From NCBI RefSeq assembly GCF_027497255.1, contig NZ_CP114903.1, forward strand, positions 3,100,001 through 3,164,000: 64,000 nt of DNA, in the 5' to 3' direction. The notes beneath the pieces were generated by a model. The model was not told the origin of the DNA, ran no database searches, and worked only from the letters and a program-made list of their open reading frames with translations. Shown one piece after another: positions 35,267 to 45,675 of this stretch (position 1 is the first letter of the stretch; every line of letters starts with the position of its first letter). Position numbers and translations under genes: made by a program. Source of the DNA: Micromonospora sp. WMMD882 (lineage in GTDB: Bacteria > Actinomycetota > Actinomycetes > Mycobacteriales > Micromonosporaceae).

Positions 35267-36016
35267 TCAGACCTCGTAGCGGCAGCCCGGACGGACGACC
35301 TCCAGCGGCCCGGCGAACGCGGCGCCGGCCGCCTCGACGGTCTGCGCCTCACTGCCCCAGGCGGTGACCAGGTGGGTGAGGAGCAGCCGGCCCACGCCGG
35401 CCTTGGTGGCCGCCTCACCGGCCTCCCGTCCGGTCAGGTGCAGGTCCGGCGGGTTGTCCACCCCGTCGAGGTAGCTGGCCTCGCAGAGGAACACGTCGGC
35501 GTCCTGGGCCAGCCGCAGCAGTGGCTCGCAGGGGGCGGTGTCCGAGGAGTAGCACAACGTCCGACCGTCGTGTTCCAGCCGGACGCCGTACGTCTCGACG
35601 GGGTGGTTGACCCGGTCGACGGTGACGGTGAACGGGCCGATCGGGAAGGTGCCCGGTTCGAGGGCGTAGAACTGGTAGACGTCGTCGACGCCGGCTTCCT
35701 CCTGGTGGCCGTACACGGCCTGCAACCGGTCGGGGGCGCCGGCCGGGGCGTACACCGGCAACGGCGGGTACGGGCCGTCCGGGCCGTACCGACGCACCAC
35801 CACGTACGAGGCGGCGTCGAGAATGTGGTCGCAGTGCAGGTGGGACAGGACGATCGCGTCCGGGGCGTGCAGCCCGGCGTACCGCTGGAGGGCGGAGAGC
35901 GAGCCGGTGCCGAAATCCAGCAGCAGCCGGAAACCGGCGGCCTCCACCAGGTACGCGGAACAGGCGGACTCGGGGCCGGGAAAGCTGCCCGCACAGCCCA
36001 GCACGGTCAATCTCAT
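35267..36016 (-). CDS. MBL-fold hydrolase, Rv1339-like (cyclic-nucleotide phosphodiesterase candidate)
   Basis: A 249-residue metallo-beta-lactamase-fold protein: LTVLGCAGSFPGPES start, zinc motif HLHCDH (about residues 60-65), NHPVETYGVRLEHDG, SDTAPCEPL, FLCEASYLDG, and late His in LLLTHL. It matches mycobacterial Rv1339, a cAMP phosphodiesterase, and like it lies near rph and rdgB. Two glycosyltransferase genes separate them here. The start codon overlaps the stop of a 27-codon upstream ORF (ATGA), so translation is likely coupled. Confidence 0.88.
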   Translation of the reverse strand: MRLTVLGCAGSFPGPESACSAYLVEAAGFRLLLDFGTGSLSALQRYAGLHAPDAIVLSHLHCDHILDAASYVVVRRYGPDGPYPPLPVYAPAGAPDRLQAVYGHQEEAGVDDVYQFYALEPGTFPIGPFTVTVDRVNHPVETYGVRLEHDGRTLCYSSDTAPCEPLLRLAQDADVFLCEASYLDGVDNPPDLHLTGREAGEAATKAGVGRLLLTHLVTAWGSEAQTVEAAGAAFAGPLEVVRPGCRYEV

Positions 36017-36096
36017 GCGGTCGCCCCGTCGCCACTGCCGGTAGTCGAACCGTCGAGACCCGCCCCGCCGATGATCTCTACCGACGCGTACGCCAC
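36013..36096 (-). CDS. 27-aa leaderless upstream ORF coupled to the MBL gene
   Basis: GTG 36096 lies 7 bases after TAGGCT; the frame runs 27 codons (Gly/Ala/Thr-rich, start VAYASVEIIGG) and its TGA overlaps the MBL ATG as ATGA. This is too short for standard gene callers. It may be a leader peptide that lets ribosomes reach the MBL start, or the remnant of a longer gene. In mycobacteria murI precedes this gene, and it is absent here. Confidence 0.45.
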   Translation of the reverse strand: MAYASVEIIGGAGLDGSTTGSGDGATA

Positions 36097-36103
36097 GGTG
36101 CGC

Positions 36104-36109
36104 AGCCTA
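36104..36109 (-). promoter_or_regulatory. Leaderless -10 box (TAGGCT) for leader ORF and MBL gene
   Basis: TAGGCT on the minus strand, 7 bases, then GTG 36096. Confidence 0.45.
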
Positions 36110-36171
36110 CGCCGGAGGGACCGGCGGCAAGAATGATCTGATGGAAGTTGTCGCCAACGTGACACCCCTCC

Positions 36172-37008
36172 ATGTCCCGCCTTCGCCCACCGTCACGAGC
36201 GACCGGCCGGACCGTTGCACACGGTGAGGACCTGCCGGCCGGCGGCGGCGTCACCACGGGGACGGGGCGGATCGTGCGCATCGAGACGGAGCAGCCACCG
36301 GCCAGCCCACCGGGGGAACGGTCCGCCGTCGGCCCCACCCCGCCGGGTGCGGCGCGCGCCGCCCCGGACGACCGGGCCCGGCCAGGCCCGGCGCACACCG
36401 GCCCACACGACCGGACCGCGCTGCACGGACCAGCCGGGCCAGGTGGACCAATCGGGCCAGGTGGACCAGCCGGGCCGGGTGGACCAATCGGGCCGGGTGG
36501 ACCAACCGGGCCAGGTGGACCAGCCGGGCCGGGGGAAATGCGCGCTGGGGCGGGAGGCGGGTCAGCGGAACGACCCGCCGGGTCAGGGGGACGACGCGCC
36601 AGGGCGGGGGGACAACAGGCCAGGGCGGGGGGACAACAGGCCGGGGCGCGGGAACGACGCGCCGGGGCGGGGGGACGACAGGCCGGGGCGGGGCCGGGAG
36701 GACGACACCGGTCGGCCGCGTCGACGGCTTTCGCGGGTGACGGTCGGCGACTGCTGGTCGCGTGTGGCTGGGCTACCGCCCTGGGCGTGGTGGCCCTCGC
36801 CTCCGGCCTGCGTGGCCTGGTGCTGGTGCTCGCCGGGCAGGCGCCGCCGTGGTACCAGCCGACCGTCACCGCGCTGGGTCTCGGCGGGATCGCTCTCGGG
36901 GTGCTCGCGTTGGGCGGCCACCGCCGTCCCGCCCTGTCGTGGACCGCCCTCGGGCTGGCGAACCTGGCGGTCGCCGTGAGCGCCGGCCTCACCGCCAACC
37001 TGCCCTGA
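36172..37008 (+). CDS. Membrane protein with collagen-like GPxGPG repeats
   Basis: A 278-residue hypothetical. Residues 86-121 are six 6-residue units (GPAGPG, GPIGPG, GPTGPG), a collagen-like Gly-x-y run. Residues about 140-180 are a second repeat of Arg/Gly/Gln units (ARAGGQQ). The C-terminal third has two to three membrane segments (LLVACGWATALGVVALASGL; LGLGGIALGVLALGG; TALGLANLAVAVSAGL). The start is uncertain; a later GTG at 36273 is possible. No enzyme motif. DNA repeat number could vary between strains. Confidence 0.5.
   Translation: MSRLRPPSRATGRTVAHGEDLPAGGGVTTGTGRIVRIETEQPPASPPGERSAVGPTPPGAARAAPDDRARPGPAHTGPHDRTALHGPAGPGGPIGPGGPAGPGGPIGPGGPTGPGGPAGPGEMRAGAGGGSAERPAGSGGRRARAGGQQARAGGQQAGARERRAGAGGRQAGAGPGGRHRSAASTAFAGDGRRLLVACGWATALGVVALASGLRGLVLVLAGQAPPWYQPTVTALGLGGIALGVLALGGHRRPALSWTALGLANLAVAVSAGLTANLP
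36427..36534 (+). repeat. 18-bp coding minisatellite, six copies
   Basis: Exactly 108 bases: six units of a GGACCAGCCGGGCCAGGT-type sequence coding GP(A/I/T)GPG. Copies differ at one to three positions. Confidence 0.85.
36595..36705 (+). repeat. About 21-bp coding repeat, five copies
   Basis: GCCAGGGCGGGGGGACAACAG-type units, degenerate, coding ARAGGQQ-like heptads in the same gene. Confidence 0.6.
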
Positions 37009-37082
37009 GCCCACCCTGATCCACTCCAGATCAGGGTTAACGCGGCCTCGGCCCGCCACGACACCGCGATATCACGGATGTC

Positions 37083-37136
37083 GGGGCGGGCCGAGGGCAG
37101 GACAGGCCCGGGGCGGGCCGAGGGCAGGACAGGCCC
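37083..37136. repeat. Two direct copies of a 27-bp unit
   Basis: GGGGCGGGCCGAGGGCAGGA and its continuation to ACAGGCCC occurs twice in tandem in the gap between the collagen-like gene and cysM. No coding or hairpin role is clear. Confidence 0.6.
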
Positions 37137-37152
37137 CGGGCGGGGTGGGTCG

Positions 37153-38473
<1,321 letters not shown>

Positions 38474-38547
38474 GGTGTCGTGACTCCTCGTTCGGGTGGG
38501 GCGGTGGCGTACGGGACGGACGGCTGCGCCGGGCGCTGAGGTGCTGC

Positions 38548-39036
38548 TCAGCGGTCGGAACACTCGTAGTCGACCGTGGCCGGGCTCTGCCCGAACATGT
38601 AGGACTGGACGGCGTGCGGGTCGACGGTGGCGTCCACGACCCGGACCGGCTCCTCGGTCACCACGCCGTCCACGATGCGGAAGGAGCGGATCTCCTCCGT
38701 GTCGGGATCGCGGGTGGAGACGAGGAGGTAGTGTGCGCCCGGCTCACCGGCGAACGAGATGTCCGTCCGGGACGGGTACGCCTCGGTCGCGGTGTGCGAG
38801 TGGTAGATGACCAGCGGCTCCTCGTCGCGGTCGTCCATCTCGCGCCAGACCCGCAGGTGCTCCATCGAGTCGAACTCGTAGAACGTCATCGAGCGGGCGG
38901 CGTTCTCCATCGGGATGTGCCGGGTCGGGGTGTCACTGCCGGCGGGGCCGGCGACGACGCCACACGCCTCGTCGGGGTGGTCCCGGCGCGCGTGCGCGAC
39001 GATCGCGTCGACGATCGACCGGTCGATGCTCAGCAC
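38548..39036 (-). CDS. mec: Mec, JAMM/M67 CysO-cysteine peptidase
   Basis: A 162-residue Zn metallopeptidase with the full JAMM motif: Glu23 (DEACGVV), His79-x-His81-x7-Ser89-x2-Asp92 in YHSHTATEAYPSRTD. In M. tuberculosis Mec releases cysteine from the CysO-cysteine adduct. It may also trim the CysO tail found here, as QbsD does for QbsE. GTG 39036 lies 7 bases after TAGGCT, so it is probably leaderless and is the first gene of the mec-cysO-cysM operon. Confidence 0.93.
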   Translation of the reverse strand: MLSIDRSIVDAIVAHARRDHPDEACGVVAGPAGSDTPTRHIPMENAARSMTFYEFDSMEHLRVWREMDDRDEEPLVIYHSHTATEAYPSRTDISFAGEPGAHYLLVSTRDPDTEEIRSFRIVDGVVTEEPVRVVDATVDPHAVQSYMFGQSPATVDYECSDR

Positions 39037-39043
39037 GCCGACC

Positions 39044-39049
39044 AGCCTA
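39044..39049 (-). promoter_or_regulatory. Leaderless -10 box of mec (TAGGCT)
   Basis: TAGGCT on the minus strand, 7 bases, then GTG 39036. Confidence 0.45.
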
Positions 39050-39169
39050 CCGCCTGTCCGCGCCGGACCACAGGTGGCAGCCGTCACCATCGGCGCGCGG
39101 GCGCGGCTCGGTTTCCCCGGTCCGCCCACCGGGGATGCTGTCCGGACAACCGGCACGAGGAGGTCGACC

Positions 39170-40030
39170 ATGCAGTACCGCCGTATCGGATCGGTCGAGG
39201 TGAGCGCGATCGGGCTCGGCGCCATGCCGTTGTCGGTCCAGGGCCGCCCCGACACCGAGCGTGCCGTCCGGACCATCCACGCCGCGCTGGACGCGGGCGT
39301 CACGCTGATCGACACCGCCGACGCGTACTCGTTGGGATCGGACGACTTCGGGCACAACGAGTCGCTGATCGCCAGCGCCCTCGCCGGGTACGGCGGGGAC
39401 ACCTCGGGCGTCCTGGTCGCCACCAAGGGCGGGCACACCCGTCCCGGCGGCGAGGAGTGGGCCCGCGACGGTTCGCCGGAGCACCTGCGCGCCGCCTGCA
39501 ACGCGTCGCTGAAGCGGCTCGGGGTGGACGCGATCGGGCTCTACCAGTTCCACCGGCCCGACCCGACCGTCCCGTACGCCGAGTCGATCGGGGCGCTGCG
39601 GGAGCTGGCCGACGCCGGCAAGATCCGGATGGCCGGCATCTCGAACGCCGACCCGGAGCAGATCCGACTGGCCCGGGACATCCTCGGCGAGCACCTGGTC
39701 TCGGTGCAGAACGAGTTCTCCCCCGCCTTCCGCAGCAGCGAGCCGGAGCTGCGCCTCTGCGCCGAGCTGGGGTTGGCGTTCCTGCCCTGGTCGCCGCTCG
39801 GCGGCATCGGCCGGGCCGGCTCGCTGGGCGAACGGTTCGCGCCGTTCGCCCGGGTCGCCGAGCGGCACGGGGTCAGCCCGCAGCAGGTCTGTCTCGCCTG
39901 GCAGCTCGCGCTCGCCCCGGTGGTGATCCCGATCCCGGGCGCGAGCCGCCCGGAGACCATCCGCGACTCCGCGGCCGCCGCCCACCTGACCCTCACCGCC
40001 GAGGAGGTGGCCACCCTCAGCGGCGACTGA
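39170..40030 (+). CDS. Aldo/keto reductase
   Basis: A 286-residue NADPH-dependent TIM-barrel oxidoreductase. Family signals: GLGAMPLSVQG, LIDTADAYSLGSDDFGHNESLI (catalytic Asp and Tyr), ATKGGH (catalytic Lys), YQFHRPDP (His) and the C-terminal PIPGASRPETIRDSAAAA cofactor loop. The start ATG follows GAGGAGG. The substrate is unknown. It is divergent from mec, with 133 bases between. Confidence 0.92.
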   Translation: MQYRRIGSVEVSAIGLGAMPLSVQGRPDTERAVRTIHAALDAGVTLIDTADAYSLGSDDFGHNESLIASALAGYGGDTSGVLVATKGGHTRPGGEEWARDGSPEHLRAACNASLKRLGVDAIGLYQFHRPDPTVPYAESIGALRELADAGKIRMAGISNADPEQIRLARDILGEHLVSVQNEFSPAFRSSEPELRLCAELGLAFLPWSPLGGIGRAGSLGERFAPFARVAERHGVSPQQVCLAWQLALAPVVIPIPGASRPETIRDSAAAAHLTLTAEEVATLSGD

Positions 40031-40108
40031 CCCGCCGCGCGGGGGCGCGGTCCGGGGGCAGGCTCCTCGGGTACGCGTCCCCGGGCGGGCCCGGTCGACG
40101 GGGCGGTT

Positions 40109-40603
40109 TCAGTCGAGGAGCGCGTTGAGCAGCGACTCCTGGAGGTAGCCCAGGTAGGCGTACACGGAGAGCTGGAAGACGCGGGTCGAGGTGGGGTCCA
40201 CGGCCACCGCCTCGTCCAACTCGTCGCCGAGGTCGGTGCCCTCCTGGACGCCCAGCCGTACGCCCATCGCGAGCCGGGCGTCGTTGAGCGCCCGCAGCCA
40301 CGCCTCGGCCGCCTCCGCGTCCAGGCGTACCTCGCCGCCGTGCTCGTCGGGCAGGGCGGCGAGGATCGCGCCCGCCTGGTCGATCTTCGCGGTCTTGAGG
40401 TCGCCCTCGGTGTACCGGCGGAACTCGGCCGAGCTGGCCGCGTCGTCGGCGTACACCTCGGGGAAGAGCCGGCCCACCACCGGGTCGGTGTGGTCGAAGC
40501 CGTCGGTGAGCAGGCCCACCACCTCGGAGGCGACCTTGCGCAGCACGCGGACCTCGTCCACGGCGAAGGTGGCGACGTACTGGCCGCCCCGGCGACGGAA
40601 CAT
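40109..40603 (-). CDS. DUF2017 protein
   Basis: A 164-residue soluble helical protein of the actinobacterial DUF2017 family, which is almost always next to clpS, as here. FRRRGGQYVATFAVDEVRVLRKVASEVVGLL starts it and DPTSTRVFQLSVYAYLGYLQESLL ends it. No catalytic motif is seen. GTG 40609 (GTGAGCATG, overlapping the clpS stop) is an alternative start, so the genes are translationally coupled. A role with the Clp system is suggested only by context. Confidence 0.85.
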   Translation of the reverse strand: MFRRRGGQYVATFAVDEVRVLRKVASEVVGLLTDGFDHTDPVVGRLFPEVYADDAASSAEFRRYTEGDLKTAKIDQAGAILAALPDEHGGEVRLDAEAAEAWLRALNDARLAMGVRLGVQEGTDLGDELDEAVAVDPTSTRVFQLSVYAYLGYLQESLLNALLD

Positions 40604-40605
40604 GC

Positions 40606-40896
40606 TCACGCGCGGTCCACCGTCGCCCACAGGCCGTACGCGTGCAGTTGCGACGCGTCATGCTCCATCCGTTCCCGCGCGCCGGTGGAGACCACCGCCC
40701 GGCCCTTGTGGTGCACGTCCAGCATCAACTGCTCGGCCCTCTCCCGGCTGTAGCCGAAGAGCTTCTGGAAGACCCAGGTCACATACGTCATCAAATTGAC
40801 CGGATCGTCCCACACGATCGTCACCCATGGCCGGTCCGAGACCGGCACCTCTTCGGTGTCCGGCGTCTCGACCGGTGCCACCTGTGGAGCCGCCAT
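40606..40896 (-). CDS. clpS: ATP-dependent Clp protease adaptor ClpS
   Basis: A 96-residue adaptor that delivers N-degron substrates to ClpC/ClpA-ClpP. Core pattern: [45 protein letters not shown], with the substrate-pocket DDP and the VHH region. The disordered acidic N-terminus is typical. ATG 40905 is an alternative start three codons earlier. Confidence 0.95.
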   Translation of the reverse strand: MAAPQVAPVETPDTEEVPVSDRPWVTIVWDDPVNLMTYVTWVFQKLFGYSRERAEQLMLDVHHKGRAVVSTGARERMEHDASQLHAYGLWATVDRA

Positions 40897-40988
40897 GCCA
40901 CCCATCGTGCCACCGGAATCCCGATTGCGATGAACCGGAACGCCGGGTGGAACCGGATCATCGGTCGACCGTCCCGCCCGGGTGGTGG

Positions 40989-42698
40989 TCAGGCGAGCAG
41001 GATGCCGTGGTCGACGGCATCTAGCAGGATCCCCTCCAGCGCCAGGCGCACCGCCTCGATCCGGCGGGTGATCTCCGCCTGGAGTTCCCGGTCGACCTCG
41101 CGCAGCACGCGCTGCGCCCACGACCGGGCCTCGTCCTGGTCCGCGCCGCCCGGCGAGACCGCCACGTCCGCCCGGCCCGGCGTCCGCCAGTGCAGGTAAC
41201 ACCCGGCGGAGAGGGCCACCGCCACCGGCGGCAGGACGGCCTCCCGGCGCGCGGCGGGAGGGCCGTCGAGGGCCCGGACCGCGCCGTCGCCGCCCAGCTC
41301 GGCCACGCCGCCGGTGCTGGTGACCAGCAGCACCCGCGCCAGCCCCCGGCCGGGCCGGTGATCGGCCAGCCCGGTCCGCACGGCGGCGCACACCCGCCGG
41401 TACGCCGGCACGTCCGGCGCGACGCCGAAGACGTCGGTGAAGGCGTCGGTGACGATCCGCCGTACCGCCTCGTCACACCACCCGGTGGCGGCCAGGGACA
41501 GGGCGTGCATCTCCCGGTCGAGCGCGCCCGGCAGACCGTCGCGGCCGGCCCCGAAGACGATCTCCTGCACCACCCGCAGGTGCGCCTCGGCCAGCTCCAG
41601 CCCGACGTCCTGACGGATCCGGCGGGCGTGGGCACGGGCCTGCCGGGCGAGCCGGTCGGCCCATTCCCGGGTGTCGGGGCCGACCCGCACCGGCACCCGC
41701 CGGTGGCCCGGGGTGGTGGCCGGCGGGCCACCGTCCCGGCGGCGGGCCCCGACGGCGGCCCGCCCGACGAGCGCTCCCCGGAGCGCCGCCAGCCCGTCCG
41801 CACCGCCGGTGTCACCACCGCCCGTTTCGTCACCGCCCGCGTGACCCCCGGCCGGGTCAGGACCGCCCGGGTCAGGACCGCCGGCCGGGTCAGGACCGCC
41901 GGCCGGGTCAGGACCGCCGGCCGGGTCAGGACCGCCGGCCGGGTCAGGACCGCCGGCCGGGTCAGGACCGCCGGCCGGGTCAGGACCACCGGCCGGGTCA
42001 GGACCGGGCGCTGGAGCCGGGCCCGACGGTGGTAGCGCGAACCACCGGGCTCCGGTCAGCTCCGGGACGGCCGCGAGCAGCGCCGACCGGAACGCGGCCA
42101 CGGCGTCGGCGGACGGGCCGGAGGGCTCCGCCGACGCCGGGGTCACCCCGACGAACACCGTGGCGTCCGCCCGGGCCGCCCCGGCCAGCAGGTCCCGCTC
42201 GACGGGGGTGAGGGCCCGGTCGGCGGGGACGACGAAAAGCAGCGCGCCGGCCCGTTCGACGGCGTCGAGCAGCACCCGGACGCCGGCCGTCCCGAGCGAG
42301 TCGGTGTCCGGCGCGACGACCATCGTGGCGTGCCGCAGCAGCGGGGCGGGCAGGTCGAGCTCGACCCGGCGCGGCGGCCGGGACAGCGCGGGCGCGTCGG
42401 TGCCGTAGGCGTGCGGCTGCCGGTAGCCGGGCACCCACGCGACCCGGGTACGCGTCCGCGCGTGCCGGATCACCAGATAACTCCCGTCCGGCACGGTCAG
42501 CGCAGCGGTCCGTACGTCGAGCAGGGCCGCCAGCGTCTCCCGCCGCGCCGGACCGGACGGCCCGGTGACCACCACGCCCGACGGCTCCTGCGCAGCCGCG
42601 GTCGCGCCGCCGGGCGCGGTGTCCTCGCCCGGCACGGTGTCCTCGCCCGGCAGGGCGTCCTCCGGCAGGGCGTCCTCCGGACGGCGGGCCGACCTCAT
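40989..42698 (-). CDS. Hypothetical protein with PDPAGG repeat linker
   Basis: A 569-residue protein, no family assigned. The N-terminal domain (about residues 40-225) contains [19 protein letters not shown] in a P-loop-like position but lacks a GxxxxGK[ST], and [35 protein letters not shown] looks like a small-GTPase or dynamin-like core that has lost nucleotide-binding residues. A Gly/Pro linker of about nine PDPAGG units follows. The C-terminal domain (about 310-569) is helical, with [24 protein letters not shown]. It is divergent from the AAA-LuxR regulator. Confidence 0.6.
   Translation of the reverse strand: MRSARRPEDALPEDALPGEDTVPGEDTAPGGATAAAQEPSGVVVTGPSGPARRETLAALLDVRTAALTVPDGSYLVIRHARTRTRVAWVPGYRQPHAYGTDAPALSRPPRRVELDLPAPLLRHATMVVAPDTDSLGTAGVRVLLDAVERAGALLFVVPADRALTPVERDLLAGAARADATVFVGVTPASAEPSGPSADAVAAFRSALLAAVPELTGARWFALPPSGPAPAPGPDPAGGPDPAGGPDPAGGPDPAGGPDPAGGPDPAGGPDPAGGPDPGGPDPAGGHAGGDETGGGDTGGADGLAALRGALVGRAAVGARRRDGGPPATTPGHRRVPVRVGPDTREWADRLARQARAHARRIRQDVGLELAEAHLRVVQEIVFGAGRDGLPGALDREMHALSLAATGWCDEAVRRIVTDAFTDVFGVAPDVPAYRRVCAAVRTGLADHRPGRGLARVLLVTSTGGVAELGGDGAVRALDGPPAARREAVLPPVAVALSAGCYLHWRTPGRADVAVSPGGADQDEARSWAQRVLREVDRELQAEITRRIEAVRLALEGILLDAVDHGILLA
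41851..42008 (-). repeat. 18-bp coding minisatellite, about nine copies
   Basis: GGTCAGGACCGCCGGCCG-type units, nearly identical, coding the PDPAGG linker of the 40989 gene. One copy is shortened to PDPGG. Confidence 0.9.
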
Positions 42699-42943
42699 CG
42701 TGAAACGGTCTCCTGGCGGTGTCGGGCCGGCAAGAGGGCCGGCGGTACGGGTCGGCGGTACGGGTCGGGCCGGCAGGAGGCCGGGCAGGCGTCGGCGGTG
42801 GCTCGCGTCGCCCCGGGCGGGCGACCGCGGGAAGACTACGAGGGGCGACGACCCGGCGACCGGCCGCGTCCATACTCATCCGCCACTGACCGGCTACTCA
42901 ACTTCGATGCGTCACCACGGCAACGCGGAGCGAACCGGGTGGA

Positions 42944-42949
42944 TATGCT
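42944..42949 (+). promoter_or_regulatory. Leaderless -10 box of the AAA-LuxR gene (TATGCT)
   Basis: TATGCT, 6 bases, then ATG 42956. The rest of the 257-base gap holds only short GGCGGTACGGGTC-type repeats (about 42740-42770). Confidence 0.45.
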
Positions 42950-42955
42950 GCCTCG

Positions 42956-45658
42956 ATGAGTCGGTGGGGATTCGTCGGCCGGTCGGAGGAGCTCGGCCGG
43001 CTGGCCACGGCGGTGGCCGGCGGCGCCGGTCGGGGGCTCTTCTTCAGCGGGACGGCGGGCATCGGCAAGAGCCGGCTGCTCCGCGAGGGGGTCGCGGCGC
43101 TGCCCGCCGACCGGTACGCGATCTGGTCGGTCGCGGCCAGCGCGACCACCGCGGCGCTGCCGTACGGCGGGCTGGCGCAGATCCTCCCCGCCGACCAGCC
43201 GCCGGGGCTGTCGCCGGCCGGCATCCTGCGCTGGGCGGTGGACGCCCTGCGTCAGCGGGCCGCCGGACGGCCGATCGTGCTGGCGGTGGACGACGCGCAC
43301 CTGCTGGACCCGCCGTCCGCCGCGCTGGTCCACCTGATCGCCCGGGCCGAGAACGCCACCGTGCTCGGCACGCTGCGTAACGGCGAGCGGGTGCCCCTGC
43401 CGATTCGCGCGCTCTGGACCGACGACCTGGTCGACCACGCCGAGTTGAGTCCGCTGGCCCGGGCCGACACCGCCGGGTTGCTGGCGGCGGTTCTCGGCGG
43501 CCCGCCCGACGCCAGTTCCGCGGACCGGCTGTGGCGGCTCTCCGCCGGCAATCCGCTGCTGCTGCGGGAGCTGGTGCTCGCCGCGCTCGGCAGCGGCGAG
43601 CTGACCGAGACGTACGGGATCTGGCACTGGACCGGTCGACTCGACCTGGCCCCGAGCCTCACCGACCTGATCGACGTCCGGATCGGCCGGCTCACCGCGG
43701 GCGTCCGTACGGTGGTCGAGCTGGTCGCCTTCGGTGAGCCGCTGGGGTTTGAGCTGCTGCTCCGGGCCTGCGCGCCGGCCGACGTGGAGGCCGCCGAGGA
43801 GCGCGGCCTGATCTCGGTGGTCCGCGACGACCGGCGGCTCGGGGTCCGTCTCGGCCATCCGTTGTACGGGGAGGTGCTGCGCCGGCGCTGTCCGGTGAGC
43901 CGGGCCCGGCGGCTGCGCGCCCAGCTCGCCGGCCTGGTCGAGGCGGTCGGGAAACGTCGTCGGGACGACCTGCTGCGGGTGGCCGTGTGGCGGCTCGACT
44001 CCGGCACCGCCCAGGATCCGGCGTTGCTGCTCGGCGCGGCCGGCGAGGCGTTCGCCAGGTACGACGTGCCGCTGGCGACCCGGCTGGCCCGCGCGGCGCT
44101 GGACGCCGGCGGCGGTTACCCCGCCGCCGAGCTGCTCGCCACCATCCTGATGTTCGCCGACCGGCCGGACGAGGCGATCGAGGTGCTCGACTCGGTCGCC
44201 GACCAGGTGGACGGCGACGGGCGGCACAGCCGGTGGCTGACCGTGCGGGGCATGCTCAGCTACTGGGGGCTGCGCCGGTTGTCCACCGTGGACGAGCTGG
44301 CCGCCCGGGCGGCGGAGCTGACCGACGTCGCCGATCAGAGCCGGGTCCGCGCGTTCGAGGCGATCATGCGGTTGCACCGGCTCGACCTGGCCGCCGCGCG
44401 TCGGCTCGGTTGCGCGGTGCTGGACCGGCCGGCGGCTCCGGTGGCCTCCCGGGAGCTGGCCCGGTGTGTCCTGGCCCACCTGCAGGCCGCCGAGGGCCGG
44501 CTGGCGCTCAGCGGCTCGGCGATCACGGCGGTCGAGGCGGAGGTCGCCCAGTGGCGTGCCGACATGCCGTACCTGCAACTGGCGTTGGAGCTGGCCCGGG
44601 GCACCCGGTTGATGCTCGCCGGGGACGTCGCCGGCATCGACGCGATCGTGGCCGCCGAGTTCGCCGACCTCGCCGGCGCCGGTGACTTCCGGCTCGGCAC
44701 CGGCTATCTGGACATCCTCCGGTCGTACGCGGCCCGGTTGCGGGGTCGCGGGGCCGAGGCGGCGACCGCCAGCCTGGGCGCGTGCGCGACGCTGGCCTCC
44801 AGTGGGGTCTACGCCGGTCTGGCGCACGCCGAGCGGGCCCAGGTGGCGGCGTTGCGCGGTGACGCCGGGCAGGCGTCCCGGGCGATGGCGGACGCCGACC
44901 GGGCCCACGCGCCCGGGATGGCGGTGCTGTACCCGTGGCTTGAGCAGGCGCGGGCCGCGGTGCTGGCGGTCACCGGTGACCTGCCGGGCGCGGCGAAGCA
45001 CCTCGGCGAGCTGGCCGAGCGGCTCCGCGAGGACGGGTTGGCCGGGCACGAGGTGCTGGTCCTGCACGATCTGGTCCGGCTGGGTCAGGCCGGGTACCTG
45101 GTCGGTCCGGTCTGCCCCGACGGCGACCGACGGACGGTCGCGCAGCGGCTCACCGAGCTGACCGAGCAGGTGGACGGGGCGCTGCCGCCGTTGCTGGCCC
45201 GGCACGCCCGGGCCGTCGTGGACGACCCGACCCGGTCGGTCGCCGCGGCGTCCGCCGCCGAGCTGTCGGCGGTCGCCGACGAGTTCGCCGCGCGGGAGCT
45301 GCACGTCTTCGCGGCGGAGGCGGCGGCCCTGGCGCTGCACCGGTTGCGTCGGCGGCGGGCGGCGGGCGCGACGGCCGCCAACGACCGGCTCGCCGAGCTG
45401 CTGGGCCGGTGCGACCTGGTACGTACCCCGGCGTTGCGGTGGGGGCAGCCCGCGCTGACCGGGCGGGAGTGGCAGATCGCCCGCCTCGCCGCCGACGGCG
45501 TGGCCAGCCGTCGGATCGCCGAACGTCTCTACCTGTCGCCCCGTACGGTGGAGAACCATCTCCAGCGGGTCTACGGCAAGATCGGGGTCACCGGGCGGGC
45601 CGAGCTGGGCGTGGCGCTGCGCGGCATCCCGGGCCACGACGACACGCCGGACCGGTGA
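42956..45658 (+). CDS. Large AAA-LuxR (LAL) transcriptional regulator
   Basis: A 900-residue regulator. N-terminal STAND-like ATPase: FVGRSEELGRL, Walker A SGTAGIGKSRL, Walker B PIVLAVDDAHLLD. A long TPR-like middle (about residues 300-830) and a C-terminal LuxR HTH: LTGREWQIARLAADGVASRRIAERLYLSPRTVENH. LAL proteins activate pathways in response to unknown ligands and are common beside biosynthetic genes; none is obvious here. It starts leaderless and is followed 17 bases on by pncB. Confidence 0.92.
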   Translation: MSRWGFVGRSEELGRLATAVAGGAGRGLFFSGTAGIGKSRLLREGVAALPADRYAIWSVAASATTAALPYGGLAQILPADQPPGLSPAGILRWAVDALRQRAAGRPIVLAVDDAHLLDPPSAALVHLIARAENATVLGTLRNGERVPLPIRALWTDDLVDHAELSPLARADTAGLLAAVLGGPPDASSADRLWRLSAGNPLLLRELVLAALGSGELTETYGIWHWTGRLDLAPSLTDLIDVRIGRLTAGVRTVVELVAFGEPLGFELLLRACAPADVEAAEERGLISVVRDDRRLGVRLGHPLYGEVLRRRCPVSRARRLRAQLAGLVEAVGKRRRDDLLRVAVWRLDSGTAQDPALLLGAAGEAFARYDVPLATRLARAALDAGGGYPAAELLATILMFADRPDEAIEVLDSVADQVDGDGRHSRWLTVRGMLSYWGLRRLSTVDELAARAAELTDVADQSRVRAFEAIMRLHRLDLAAARRLGCAVLDRPAAPVASRELARCVLAHLQAAEGRLALSGSAITAVEAEVAQWRADMPYLQLALELARGTRLMLAGDVAGIDAIVAAEFADLAGAGDFRLGTGYLDILRSYAARLRGRGAEAATASLGACATLASSGVYAGLAHAERAQVAALRGDAGQASRAMADADRAHAPGMAVLYPWLEQARAAVLAVTGDLPGAAKHLGELAERLREDGLAGHEVLVLHDLVRLGQAGYLVGPVCPDGDRRTVAQRLTELTEQVDGALPPLLARHARAVVDDPTRSVAAASAAELSAVADEFAARELHVFAAEAAALALHRLRRRRAAGATAANDRLAELLGRCDLVRTPALRWGQPALTGREWQIARLAADGVASRRIAERLYLSPRTVENHLQRVYGKIGVTGRAELGVALRGIPGHDDTPDR

Positions 45659-45662
45659 ACTC

Positions 45663-45668
45663 TAGGCT
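45663..45668 (+). promoter_or_regulatory. Leaderless -10 box of pncB (TAGGCT)
   Basis: TAGGCT, 7 bases, then GTG 45676. It begins 5 bases after the stop of the LAL gene, so pncB can be transcribed on its own. Confidence 0.45.
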
Positions 45669-45675
45669 GGTGGAC

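Noticed and set aside
41851..42008. Possible CRISPR array
   Set aside because: Units are directly adjacent with no unique spacers and keep one coding frame; it is a coding minisatellite.
42836..45637. 933-codon minus-strand frame opposite the AAA-LuxR gene
   Set aside because: Antisense shadow with Gln/Arg/Pro-rich composition and no domain.
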